Origin: Rhodanobacteraceae bacterium
Lineage (GTDB): Bacteria; Pseudomonadota; Gammaproteobacteria; Xanthomonadales; SZUA-5
Direction: 5' to 3'
Assembly: GCA_016713135.1 (NCBI GenBank)
Contig: JADJPR010000001.1
Location: 62,001-126,000, forward strand
Length of the DNA: 64,000 nucleotides
Shown here: in pieces, positions 55,955 to 64,000 of the stretch
Numbering within the stretch: position 1 is the stretch's first letter
How the letters are laid out: every line of letters starts with the position of its first letter
Program-made: the position numbers and the translations under genes
The notes under the pieces: generated by a model
The model's input: only the letters and a program-made list of their open reading frames with translations
What the model was told of the DNA's origin: nothing
The model's database searches: none

Positions 55955-58048
55955 ATGCGGGCGACGGTGGGCTTCCAGACCTGGGGCACGCTGAATGCGG
56001 CGCGCGACAACGTGGTGTGGGTGTGCCACGCGCTGACCGCGTCCAGCGATGTCGAGTCCTGGTGGCCGGGCGCCTTCGGCCCCGGGCGGCTGCTGGATCC
56101 CGCGCGCCACTACATCGTCTGCGCGAATGTGCTCGGCGGCTGTTACGGCAGCGCGGGGCCGACCTCGATCGATCCGGCGACCGGCCAGCCGTATGCCGCA
56201 AGCTTCCCCGACCTGACCGTGGCCGACCTGGTCGAGCACCAGCGGCTGCTGGCCGATCACCTGGGCATCGCCGGCATCGAGCTGGTGGTCGGCGCGTCGA
56301 TGGGCGGCTTCCAGGTGCTCGAATGGGCTCGCCGCGACCACCGCGTGCGGCGCATCGCGCTGATCGCGACCAGCTGGCGCCAGCCGCCGCAGGCGCTGGC
56401 CCAGGCGCGGCTGCAGTGCGAGTTCATCCGCCGCGATCCCAAGTTCCTGGACGGCAATTACGCGCTCGACGACGGCCCGGTCGAGGGCCTGGCCCTGGCG
56501 CGCCAGCTCGGCCACCTGACCTATCGCTCGGCGCATGAACTGGACCAGCGCTTCGGCCGCGCGCAGCGCGAGGACGGGCACTTCCAGGTGCTGTCCTACC
56601 TCGACCACCAGGGCCGCAAGCTGGTGCAGCGCTTCGACGCCAACAGCTACCTGCGCCTGACCGAGGCGATGAACCATTACGATTTCGCCGGCCCGGGCCA
56701 GACGCCGGAACAGGCGCTGGCGGCGATCGGCGTGCCGGCGCTGGTGATCGCGCTGGACAGCGACCAGCTCTACTACCCGGGCGAACAACACCGCCTGGCG
56801 CGCGCGCTGCCGCGCGGACGCGTGATCGACATCGAGACCTTCTACGGCCACGACGGATTCCTGGTCGACGCCGCGCGCATCGACCCGTTGCTGACGGCCT
56901 TCCGCGACGAGCCGCTGCCGGAACCGGTGGTCACCCGGCTGGCGCCGGCACCGCGGCCAGCCACGCGCCGCGCGCGTATCCCGACGGTGCTGATCGGCGC
57001 CACCGGGCGGGTCGGCAGCGACCTCTTGCACCTGCTGGCGCAGCCGGCGGTGGACCTGCCGTTGCAAGTCGTCGGCGTGGCCAATTCGCGCGCCGCGCTG
57101 TGGCAGCCCGATGGCCTGCCGCCGGGCCTCGCTGCCGAGCGCCTGCGCGCGCATGCCAGCGGCAATGCCGAGTGGCTGCTGGACCAGCTGATCGCGCACG
57201 AGCGCCCGGCGCTGCTGGTCGATTGCACGGCGAGTGCACAAGTGGCGGCGCAGTCGGCGCGGTTGCTCGAAGCCGGCGTGTCGCTGGTGACCCCGAACAA
57301 GATCGCGTTCGCCGCCAGCCAGCGCGAGTACGCGCGGCTGCGCGCGGCGCTGGCGCAGACCCCGGCCGCGTGGTCGGCCACCGTGGGCGCGGGCCTGCCG
57401 GTGCTGTCGACCATCCGCCGCCTGCGCGCGGCGGGCGACCGCCTCACCGCCATCGAAGCCACGCTGTCCGGCACGCTCGGCTACCTGCTGACCCGCGTGC
57501 AGGACGGCGCCACCCTGCGCCAGGCGCTCGGCGAGGCGGTCGACCAGGGCCTGGCCGAACCCGATCCGCGCATCGACCTCTCCGGCCAGGACGTGCGCCG
57601 CAAGCTCACGATCATCCTGCGCGAGGCCGGTCTCGACGTCGAACCCGGCGCGATCCCGCTGGAGCCGCTGCTGCGGCTGCCGGCCGAGCAGCCCTGGGAG
57701 GAAGCCGTCGGCGTCCACGAACGCGACTGGCTGGGCCTGGTGGCCGACGCGCGACGCGCGGACTCGCGCTTCGTCTACCGCGCGCGCTGGACCGCGGAGG
57801 CCGGCGCCAGCATCGGCCTGGCGCTGGTGCGCGCGGACGATCCGCTGGCCGGCGCCCGCGGCACCGAGAACCGCATCGTGCTGCGCAGCGACTACCAGGG
57901 CGACACCCCGATCGTGATCGCCGGCGCCGGTGCCGGCGTACGCATCACCGCCGTCGCGGTGCTCGCCGACATCGCCGCGCTGGCCGAGCAACTGTCGCCC
58001 CAGGCGCCCGCGCTGAGCGCCACGCCACGCTTGCGGCGGATTGCCTGA
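55955..58048 (+). CDS. MetX homoserine acetyltransferase fused to homoserine dehydrogenase
   Basis: 697 residues from the ATG at 55955. Residues 1-335 are MetX (alpha/beta-hydrolase): VGFQTWGTLNAARDN, NVLGGCYGSAGPTSIDPATG, nucleophile GASMGGFQVLEWA, Asp in ALDSDQLYYPGEQ and His in GHDGFLVD. Residues about 345-697 are homoserine dehydrogenase: IPTVLIGATGRVGS, VTPNKIAFA, SGTLGYLLTRV and EPDPRIDLSGQDVRRKL. The fusion converts aspartate semialdehyde to homoserine and then O-acetylhomoserine, the MetY substrate. The start is a problem: conserved MetX sequence (TPLRLARGGEL) continues in frame upstream of the ATG to about 55841 with no canonical start codon. The gene may be 5'-damaged or use an unusual start. 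Confidence 0.9.
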   Translation: MRATVGFQTWGTLNAARDNVVWVCHALTASSDVESWWPGAFGPGRLLDPARHYIVCANVLGGCYGSAGPTSIDPATGQPYAASFPDLTVADLVEHQRLLADHLGIAGIELVVGASMGGFQVLEWARRDHRVRRIALIATSWRQPPQALAQARLQCEFIRRDPKFLDGNYALDDGPVEGLALARQLGHLTYRSAHELDQRFGRAQREDGHFQVLSYLDHQGRKLVQRFDANSYLRLTEAMNHYDFAGPGQTPEQALAAIGVPALVIALDSDQLYYPGEQHRLARALPRGRVIDIETFYGHDGFLVDAARIDPLLTAFRDEPLPEPVVTRLAPAPRPATRRARIPTVLIGATGRVGSDLLHLLAQPAVDLPLQVVGVANSRAALWQPDGLPPGLAAERLRAHASGNAEWLLDQLIAHERPALLVDCTASAQVAAQSARLLEAGVSLVTPNKIAFAASQREYARLRAALAQTPAAWSATVGAGLPVLSTIRRLRAAGDRLTAIEATLSGTLGYLLTRVQDGATLRQALGEAVDQGLAEPDPRIDLSGQDVRRKLTIILREAGLDVEPGAIPLEPLLRLPAEQPWEEAVGVHERDWLGLVADARRADSRFVYRARWTAEAGASIGLALVRADDPLAGARGTENRIVLRSDYQGDTPIVIAGAGAGVRITAVAVLADIAALAEQLSPQAPALSATPRLRRIA

Positions 58049-58077
58049 GGCGGGTTTCGACGCGGACCCGCGCAAGT

Positions 58078-58170
58078 TCTTGCCGGTGAATTGCTGCGCG
58101 ATACACCGGCCTACGCAATGCCCGCGTCGCCCGGGGTAGGCGCCCCGCGCGTTCCTCGGGTACTGGCCCT
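58078..58170. repeat. ACCCGGGGAACGCGCTG-family element
   Basis: GCCGGTGAATTGCTGCGCGATACACCGGC, then GCCCGGGGTAGGCGCCCCGCGCGTTCCTCGGGTAC (given here as parts), a divergent copy of the elements at 26198, 34224 and 52340. Confidence 0.6.
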
Positions 58171-58181
58171 GAGTCCCCCGC

Positions 58182-58209
58182 GCGCCCGAAGTTTCCTACA
58201 ATCGGGCGC
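58182..58209 (+). promoter_or_regulatory. Candidate promoter/operator of the SMC defence operon
   Basis: A perfect 8-bp inverted repeat GCGCCCGA (58182-58189) / TCGGGCGC (58202-58209) flanks a -10-like TACAAT (58197-58202), 28 bp before the first start codon. No good -35 was seen. A repressor site or a short hairpin leader are both possible. Confidence 0.45.
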
Positions 58210-58229
58210 CTCTCACCGCGGCGCGACCG

Positions 58230-59417
58230 ATGGCCAGCCTGCGCTCCCTGCTCAATCTGCTGGCCGACCAGGAGGCGCTGCTGCGCGCCCTGCTGGAGGC
58301 GCCGGACGGGTTGACGCAGACCGAGTTGCAGGCGCGGCTACCCGCCGGTGAGAGCGTCTCGACGGGCGCGCTCAAACGCCTGACCGAGCTCGGCGTGGTC
58401 GAAGAACGCCCCGGCGAGAGCCTGTCGCTGGAACTCTCGCTGGCGGCGCGCGGCTTCCTCGGCCAGTTGCTGCGGATGCACGAACTGGTGACGCCGGAGG
58501 CGATCCGCGGCTATGTCGGCGAGATCGACGCGCAGCGCCAGGCGCTGATCGCCGCCGCGCCTGCTGTCGACCCGCAAGCGGCCACCCTGGCGCTGGAGCG
58601 CATGGCCGCGGCGATCGAGCGCGTGCGCGCCTACGCCAACGCCAACCATGCGGCGATCCTCGAACGCGTGGTCGCGACCAAGGCGGGCGCCGACGGCTAC
58701 ACCGTGCGCGAGCGCTACCTGCGCATCAATGCACTCTGGCACGACTTCCTCGGGCCGCTGCGCGCGCTGGTGGAGCCCGGCGAGTGGGCGCACACGGCCT
58801 TCGACGCGGCACGCCAGGCGCTCGCCGACGCGCGCGAGGCCTTCCTCGCACATGGCGTGGTCGCCGAGGCCTGCAACCGCGTCCAGGCGCGGCTGCTGCG
58901 GCTGCGCACGCAGGCCGGCAGCTGCTACTCGGAGGGCTTCCGCGAACTGCTGCCGCTGTACGAGCGCGCGCGTCGGCAGAACCTGATCGCCGAGGGCTGC
59001 GGGCGCTGGCTGCACGCGCTGAGTCAGCGCGGTGCGAGCGGCCTCGGCCGGGCGCTGCCCATCGCCCGGGTGCAGTGGCAGGGCCAGTTCAGCGATGCGG
59101 CGCTCGCCGCGCGGCTGGTCGACATGGGCCGCCACCAGCCGCTGCAGCCGCCACCGCTCGGTGTCGGCGAGGCGGCAAGCGCCAGCATCGTTGGCGTGCA
59201 GCGCCTGCGGGCGGAGCTCGCGGCTGCGCTGCCGGTCGCCGACTTGCTGGGATGGCTGGCACCGCGGATCCCGGATGCGCCGCTGTCGGAACTGGTGCGT
59301 GCCTATGTCGCGCTGGCGGCCGACGGACATCCGGTCGCGCAGGCGCCGGCGCACACGCTGGAGCGGGTCGACGGGCGCATCGGCTATCGTCCGCTCGCCG
59401 TTGACGCGTTGCCATGA
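58230..59417 (+). CDS. Wadjet JetA / MksF-like kleisin subunit
   Basis: 395 residues. An N-terminal winged-helix region (LLNLLADQEALLRALLEAPD, SVSTGALKRLTELGVVEERP) is followed by a long helical middle (LALERMAAAIERVRAYANAN, LRINALWHDFLGPLRALVEP) and a C-terminal winged-helix-like end (LPVADLLGWLAPRIPDAPLS). This is the layout of MukF/MksF kleisins that bridge the SMC heads. It is first in a four-gene operon whose other members are MksE-, MksB- and Toprim-like. Its stop overlaps the next start (ATGA, 59414-59417). Identification rests on order, size and domain pattern. Confidence 0.82.
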   Translation: MASLRSLLNLLADQEALLRALLEAPDGLTQTELQARLPAGESVSTGALKRLTELGVVEERPGESLSLELSLAARGFLGQLLRMHELVTPEAIRGYVGEIDAQRQALIAAAPAVDPQAATLALERMAAAIERVRAYANANHAAILERVVATKAGADGYTVRERYLRINALWHDFLGPLRALVEPGEWAHTAFDAARQALADAREAFLAHGVVAEACNRVQARLLRLRTQAGSCYSEGFRELLPLYERARRQNLIAEGCGRWLHALSQRGASGLGRALPIARVQWQGQFSDAALAARLVDMGRHQPLQPPPLGVGEAASASIVGVQRLRAELAAALPVADLLGWLAPRIPDAPLSELVRAYVALAADGHPVAQAPAHTLERVDGRIGYRPLAVDALP

Positions 59418-59959
59418 ACCCCACCGAGCTGCCCGAACTCAAGCGCGTGTTTTCCGAGCTGCGGCGCGGGCTGCACCTGTGCGCCGAGGACGGCGCGAGC
59501 TACCAGGCGCTGCGCACGCATGAGGCCGAGTACGCCGCGCTGTTCGCCGCACTCGGCTTCGAGCTGGTGCACCATCCGCACCAGTTCTTCTGCCTGCGCG
59601 ACGACGAACGCGAGCACGCGCCCGAGGGCTTGGTCCAGTGCGGCGTGTTCATGCTGGTGCTGATCGACCACCTGGTCGACCAGGGTGCGGACATCGAGGC
59701 GCGGCTGTTCGACGCGCCTTTCGACCTCGACCGACTGCCGCACCTCGCGCAGGCGCGCTACCAGGGCTATCTGCGCCAGGTGCGGATCACCGACGCGGCC
59801 GGTCTGGACAACGTGGTGCAGCAGTTGCGCCGCTATGGCTTCGCCGAGGTGCGCGGGCGCGAACTGCGCCTGCGGCCACCGGCGATGCGCTTCGTCGATT
59901 TGTGCCTGGATGCGCGCACGGCACTGGGCGAGAACGCGCCGGCGGAGGAAGCGCAATGA
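59414..59959 (+). CDS. Wadjet JetB / MksE-like subunit
   Basis: 181 residues of small winged-helix type: LPELKRVFSELRRGLHLCAE, ALGFELVHHPHQFFCLRDDE, GVFMLVLIDHLVDQGADIEA and VVQQLRRYGFAEVRGRELRL. This is the DUF4194-like pattern of MksE/JetB, which binds the kleisin. It overlaps both neighbours by four bases (59414-59417 and 59956-59959), so all subunits are translationally coupled. Confidence 0.83.
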   Translation: MNPTELPELKRVFSELRRGLHLCAEDGASYQALRTHEAEYAALFAALGFELVHHPHQFFCLRDDEREHAPEGLVQCGVFMLVLIDHLVDQGADIEARLFDAPFDLDRLPHLAQARYQGYLRQVRITDAAGLDNVVQQLRRYGFAEVRGRELRLRPPAMRFVDLCLDARTALGENAPAEEAQ

Positions 59960-62706
59960 GCGTGCTCGCCACCGGCCCGGTGCGCGTGGTCCTGCTGAAT
60001 GCCGGCAAGTACGAGCACGCCGAGGTGGCGCTCGACCGCTCGCTGCACCTGGCCGGCGCCAACAACATCGGCAAGACCACCCTGGTCAACACCCTGCAGT
60101 TCCTCTACATCGACGATGCGCGCGCGATGCACTTCGCCGACAAGTCGCTCGAGGAGACCCGCCGCTACTACTTCCCGGGGCTCTACAGCCACATCGTGTT
60201 CGAGTGCCTGTGCCGCGACAAGCGCTACCGCTGCGTCGGCCTGCGCGGCCTCGGCCCGGCACGCGCCTATGCCTGGGAGCGCTACGTGACCGAGGGTCCG
60301 TACGTGGCCGAGGATTACGTCGAATCCGACACCCGGCGCATCCGCGAGCCCGAAGACGTGCTCGCACGCCTGGCGCTGCGCCAGTACCGGCCGGTGGAGC
60401 CGCGCGAGCTGCGCGCGGCACTCGGCGAAGAGAGTGCGGGCGTGCCACCGCTCGGCCTGCTGCCGCTGCGCAATCGCGGCGACTACGAGCGCTTCCGCAC
60501 CCTGTTCCTGTACCTGCTGCGCCTGGCGCATTTGCGCCAGGAGGATCTGAAGAGGCTGTTCGTCGAGGCCCACGCGGCCGACTTCCAGCGCCCGCAGATC
60601 CAGCTCGCGACCGAGTTCGCGCAGAGCTGGCGCACGGTGCAAAGGCAGAAGCGCGAGGTGGACGCGCTCGGCGAGATCGAGCCCGATGCGCGCCAGTTCC
60701 TCGAACGCCACCAGCGCTGGCTGGGCACGCGCGGCGAGGCGGTGGCGACCTGGCGACGCCTGCTGGCAGTGGTCGCCGAGCGCCGCACGCAGCGCACGCG
60801 GGCATTGGCGGACGTCGAGCAACGGCGCGAGCAGGAGGGCGCCAGGCTGGCGACGATCGAAGCGCGCCTCGCGCAGGCACGCGCCCAACGCGACCAATGC
60901 CTGCGGCGCCTCGGTGCGATCGACGGTGAACTCAAGCAACGCGACACCCTGCGCGAGGCCTACGGCGGCGTGCTGGTGGATCTGGAGACCGCCTCGCGCG
61001 ACAACCTGCAGGCGCAGTGCGACGCGCTGCGCCAGAGCCTCGCGAGCGTGCGCGGGCGCAGCCTGCGCGCACTCGCCAGCGAGCACGCCGAGCGCAGCCG
61101 CGAGCTGGCGCTGCGGCGCACCGAACTGGCCGCGGCAGCCGACAACCTGGCCGGCTGGCTGCAGCAATCCGGATTCGACACGGCCGCGCTCGAACGTCTG
61201 TTCCGCGTGCTCGATCCCGGCCTGCTCGGGCTGCCACGCAGCGGCGGCGCGCTCGCCATCCATGACCCGGCGACCTTCGTGGCGCGCCTGCGCGAAATCG
61301 ATGCGCGCCTGCAGACGGGCTCGTTGCGTGCGATCGGGGTTGCGCTCGACATCGCCGCGCTGCCGCCGCCCGCGCTGGCGCGTTACGCCGATCCCGAAGC
61401 ACTGGCCGAGGCGATCACCGGTCTCGAACGCGATCTCGAACGACTGCAGCGCGAGCAGGCCATCGCCGCCGACCGTGAGCGCGGCGAGCGCGAGCTGGCG
61501 GCGCTCGAATCCCGCGTGGACGAGTGTCGGCGGCGCCTCGCCGGCCAGCGCGACTGGCAGGCGGCCGAGGCGCGGGTGCGTCCGCTCGAACGCGAGCGGC
61601 GCGAGCTGGAGAAGCAGCAAGTCGAGGTCGACACCACGCTCGAGACGCTGGCGGCCGAGGCGGCGGCGACGCGCCAGCGGATCGACGCCAGCCAGCGCGA
61701 GGCGGCCGAGCTGGAGCGCGAGGGCAAGGCGATCGAACGCGCGGTGCAGGCGCTGACCCCGCCCGATCCGGACTGGGAGCCGGCGGCGCTCGAAACCGAT
61801 GACGCCGACTGGCGTGCACTCGTGGAGCGCTACCAGCGCCAGCAGCAAGCCACGGCGCAATTGGCCAGCCTGCTCGATGACGCGCGCGATCGCCTCGCCC
61901 GCGCGCTGCCGCGCCTGGCACTCGACGACGGTTTTGCCGCCGCACTGGCGCAGGAGCTGGATGGCCTCGGCGAAAAGCGCGCGGCGCTCGCCGAAGCCTG
62001 GCGCGGCTTCATCGCCGGGCTGTCGGCGGCCTTCGACGCCCAGCTCGCGGACCTGGAGCGGCTGCGCACGCGCATCGACGCGCTCAACCGCCTGTTGAAG
62101 CAGGCACATGTGTCGGACTTGAAGGAGCTGCGCCTGGGCCTGCGCGAGCTGCCCGAGTCCTGCGGCGTGATCCGCCAGTTCGTGCTGCAGCACAAGGCCC
62201 AGGTGGGCGCCGATCTGTTCGCTGACCGCAGCGCCTTCGCGCGCGCCGAGCAGCGCGTCGGCGAGTTCCTCGAGCAGCGCAGCGCGCTGGAGCTGGTCGA
62301 GCTGTTCCAGCTCGAATTCGAGGTGACGCGCGCCAACGGGGTGACCACGCGCTACCCGCACCTCGACCGCATCGAGAGCAACGGCACCTCGATCACGATC
62401 AAGGTGCTGACCCTGCTGACCCTGCTGCGCGGCCTGATGCGCGAGCGCGAAGGCTACCGGCTGCCCTTCTTCCTCGACGAGGCGAACGCGCTCGACCGCG
62501 CCAACCTGCGCGCGATCGTGCGCCTGGCCGAGTCCTTCGGCTTCGCGCCGGTGCTGGCCAGTCCCGACGGCAGCGATGCGGCCGCGCGCGTCTATGTGCC
62601 GACGCGATTGCCGAACGGCCGCGTCCTGCTGTCCGCCGCCAACGCCTTGACTCTGGAGCGCGCCGATGAGGATGCCGGGGAACGCCCTGCGGCAACTGGC
62701 GGCTGA
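59956..62706 (+). CDS. Wadjet JetC / MksB-like SMC ATPase
   Basis: 916 residues. Walker A GANNIGKTT (residues 34-42), then the N-terminal head. Two long coiled coils follow (about 215-400 and 480-740) around a hinge-like globular segment (about 400-470; GFDTAALERLFRVLDPGLLG). The C-terminal head has an ABC signature-like NGTSITIKVLTLLTLL and Walker B LPFFLDEANALD (about 836-845). It is shorter than MukB, as expected for MksB/JetC. It would extrude DNA loops with JetA and JetB. It overlaps jetD by 41 bp. Confidence 0.9.
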   Translation: MSVLATGPVRVVLLNAGKYEHAEVALDRSLHLAGANNIGKTTLVNTLQFLYIDDARAMHFADKSLEETRRYYFPGLYSHIVFECLCRDKRYRCVGLRGLGPARAYAWERYVTEGPYVAEDYVESDTRRIREPEDVLARLALRQYRPVEPRELRAALGEESAGVPPLGLLPLRNRGDYERFRTLFLYLLRLAHLRQEDLKRLFVEAHAADFQRPQIQLATEFAQSWRTVQRQKREVDALGEIEPDARQFLERHQRWLGTRGEAVATWRRLLAVVAERRTQRTRALADVEQRREQEGARLATIEARLAQARAQRDQCLRRLGAIDGELKQRDTLREAYGGVLVDLETASRDNLQAQCDALRQSLASVRGRSLRALASEHAERSRELALRRTELAAAADNLAGWLQQSGFDTAALERLFRVLDPGLLGLPRSGGALAIHDPATFVARLREIDARLQTGSLRAIGVALDIAALPPPALARYADPEALAEAITGLERDLERLQREQAIAADRERGERELAALESRVDECRRRLAGQRDWQAAEARVRPLERERRELEKQQVEVDTTLETLAAEAAATRQRIDASQREAAELEREGKAIERAVQALTPPDPDWEPAALETDDADWRALVERYQRQQQATAQLASLLDDARDRLARALPRLALDDGFAAALAQELDGLGEKRAALAEAWRGFIAGLSAAFDAQLADLERLRTRIDALNRLLKQAHVSDLKELRLGLRELPESCGVIRQFVLQHKAQVGADLFADRSAFARAEQRVGEFLEQRSALELVELFQLEFEVTRANGVTTRYPHLDRIESNGTSITIKVLTLLTLLRGLMREREGYRLPFFLDEANALDRANLRAIVRLAESFGFAPVLASPDGSDAAARVYVPTRLPNGRVLLSAANALTLERADEDAGERPAATGG

Positions 62707-63583
62707 AGGCGGGCTGCCGCTGTCGGCTTGCTCGGCGGCGCTGCTGCGCTGGCTGGCGCCTTTGCTCGCCACCGGCGTGCTCGGGCGCGTGCGCAGCGGC
62801 GTCGGCGAGCGCCTGGAAGTGCGCCAGCCCGAGGTGTTGCGCGCCTACATCCTGCAGCGTTTTCCCGGCGGTCTCGATGCGCCGGCACCCGCATCTCGCG
62901 CCGAAGCTGTGCTCAACTGGCGCGACTCGCGACTCGCTTCCCCGGACGCGCCGGCGCTGGTGCTGCTGCGCGGCCTGCCCGGCACGCGCGTCGCCACGCC
63001 GACGCGCGAGGTCGACCTTGCCCGCGAAACCGAGCGCCACGGCGCCTTCGCGCTGGCCGTCGAGGATCTCGCCGGCCACCGCCTGTTTGGCGCCGTTGCG
63101 GTGATCGAGAACCGCGAGCCCTTCTTCGCCGCCGAACAACTGGCGGCGCGCGGGATGCCGGCGCGCAGCTTCGTCTACGCCGCTGGCCGCCTCGACCAGC
63201 GCGTGCGCGACTGGCTTGCCGCGCAGACGGTGCAGGAGCGCGAGCCGATCGAGCTGCTGCAGGCGGGCGATTACGATGCCACCGGGCTGTGCGAGTACCT
63301 GCGCCTGCGCGCCGCCGGTGCCCGGGTCCGCCTGTACCTGCCGCCCGACCTGGAAGCGCTGCTCGCCCGGCACGGCAAACCCGGCCTCAAGGTCAGCAGT
63401 CCCGAGCTGGAGAGCCTGCAGGCGCAGTTCCAGGACCCGGCCGTCGCCCGCCTGCGCGAATGGATGGCCCGCCACGGCTGCGGACTGGAGCAGGAGGCGT
63501 TGCTCGGGGCTGCCGCATGCCGGCTGAATGGTCGCCGCTTCCCGCCGATGTCCCCTTCCGGACTACAATCCCGTTCAACTTAG
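62666..63583 (+). CDS. Wadjet JetD / MksG-like Toprim nuclease
   Basis: 305 residues. The N-terminal half is winged-helix-like (AAEGGLPLSACSAALLRWLA; LGRVRSGVGERLEVRQPEVL). The C-terminal Toprim domain has the catalytic Glu in GAVAVIENREPFF (about 146-158) and the metal-binding DxD in QAGDYDATGLCEYLRL (about 208-215), as in JetD/topoisomerase VIA relatives that cut plasmid DNA. The chosen ATG is within the jetC 3' end (41-bp overlap, different frame). It is short compared with usual JetD proteins. Wadjet systems restrict circular plasmids. Confidence 0.85.
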   Translation: MRMPGNALRQLAAEGGLPLSACSAALLRWLAPLLATGVLGRVRSGVGERLEVRQPEVLRAYILQRFPGGLDAPAPASRAEAVLNWRDSRLASPDAPALVLLRGLPGTRVATPTREVDLARETERHGAFALAVEDLAGHRLFGAVAVIENREPFFAAEQLAARGMPARSFVYAAGRLDQRVRDWLAAQTVQEREPIELLQAGDYDATGLCEYLRLRAAGARVRLYLPPDLEALLARHGKPGLKVSSPELESLQAQFQDPAVARLREWMARHGCGLEQEALLGAAACRLNGRRFPPMSPSGLQSRST

Positions 63584-63606
63584 GTCGCACCCAGGGCGCC
63601 CGACTC

Positions 63607-64000
63607 ATGGCGGAACGCGAATCCGATACGCTGACCACGCAGCGCGGCAGTCTTGCCAAGCTGGCGGAAGCCATATCGACCAAGCACAGCGCCTACCTGA
63701 CGGTCACCCAGGGCGAGAACCAGGGCCGCCGGCTCAAGCTCGGCGATGTGCCGGTGACGCTGGGGCGTTCGGCCGACTGCGACTTCCGCTTGCTCAATCG
63801 CGCGATCTCGCGCCTGCATTGCCGCGTCTGGCGCGACAACTCGGGCTTCTGGGTGCGCGATTTGAACTCGACCAACAAGACCTACCTCAACGACCGCCCG
63901 GTGGTCGAGGCGCGGCTCAAGGACGGCGATTTCATCACCGTCGGCGGTACCGTGGTGCAGTTCACCCAGGAACAGGACGTCGATCACGCCGCACAGAGCG
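63607..64000 (+). CDS. FHA-domain protein (cut by the right edge)
   Basis: 131 codons are visible. After an about 25-residue N-terminus comes a full FHA domain: YLTVTQGENQGRRLKLGDVP, VTLGRSADCDFRLLNRAISR with phosphothreonine-contact GRS and SRxHC, and DLNSTNKTYLNDRPV with the NSTNKT turn. FHA domains bind phosphothreonine peptides. The rest (possibly a GGDEF or other effector domain) lies outside the window. It starts 23 bp after jetD, so it may share that transcript, although TACAAT at 63564 could be its own -10. Confidence 0.85.
   Translation, partial: MAERESDTLTTQRGSLAKLAEAISTKHSAYLTVTQGENQGRRLKLGDVPVTLGRSADCDFRLLNRAISRLHCRVWRDNSGFWVRDLNSTNKTYLNDRPVVEARLKDGDFITVGGTVVQFTQEQDVDHAAQS

Noticed and set aside
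59833..62772. 979-codon open frame on the minus strand
   Set aside because: Antisense to the SMC gene; the plus strand shows Walker A and B motifs.

Overview
The window is a very GC-rich stretch from a gammaproteobacterium, most plausibly a member of the Xanthomonadales (Lysobacterales). The signs are a MetJ repressor with perfect met boxes, an Enterobacteria-type thymidine kinase, a Vibrio/Xanthomonad-like TtpC-ExbB-ExbD-TonB set, PuuD-type urate catabolism and MocR/EamA pairs. The lineage is inferred from gene content only. Two long genes (pfaA-like and a protein kinase) each carry one missing base beside a short G/C run. That looks like a residual assembly error, though a real mutation cannot be excluded.

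Layout. 1-11.2 kb: a polyunsaturated-fatty-acid-synthase-like (pfa) cluster on the minus strand in the order pfaD, pfaA, pfaC (pfaC runs off the left edge), with a divergent TetR regulator. 11.4-17.2 kb: SelO AMPylase, then a membrane Ser/Thr kinase translationally coupled to a secreted TPR-like protein. 17.5-20.6 kb: a large secreted protein of unknown function and a 2OG-Fe(II) oxygenase. 20.7-24.0 kb: a compact urate-to-allantoate module (puuE and uraD on plus, uraH and puuD on minus, convergent). 24.2-29.7 kb: a small protein, an ArnT-like glycosyltransferase, a TPR protein and an acyl-CoA dehydrogenase. 30.7-37.4 kb: a giant beta-propeller lipoprotein, an EamA exporter divergent from a MocR regulator, and a DNA glycosylase, flanked on both sides by complex repeat arrays. 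38-48.8 kb: a TonB-energised uptake locus, all on the minus strand (DUF3450, TtpC-like, ExbB, ExbD, TonB, TPR, TonB-dependent receptor, secreted beta-helix protein). 49-52.3 kb: SH3-like and autotransporter-barrel proteins, tRNA-Arg(CCG) and thymidine kinase. 52.5-58 kb: a methionine locus with metJ (followed by two rSAM/selenodomain-associated glycosyltransferases) divergent from metY and a metX-homoserine dehydrogenase fusion, separated by five tandem met boxes. 58.2-63.6 kb: a four-gene SMC defence operon of the Wadjet/MksBEFG class, followed by an FHA-domain gene cut by the right edge.

The most unusual property is the intergenic DNA. Nearly every gap holds a long imperfect inverted repeat whose two arms are short tandem arrays of a 7-9 bp word: GGGTTGTG, AACACCAAC, GGGGGCAG, GGGGCACG, GGGGGCTG, GGGCACGAG, GCAAAGGAC, CGCAGAGGA or AGTGAAA. 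The families differ in sequence but share one design (tandem array, spacer, mirrored array), and several have entered coding sequence. One family supplies the linkers between duplicated ACP domains of pfaA, one supplies the signal peptide of the TPR protein in the TonB locus, and one supplies a Pro/Thr linker in the TtpC-like protein. A similar element lies just upstream of metX, whose start codon cannot be found.
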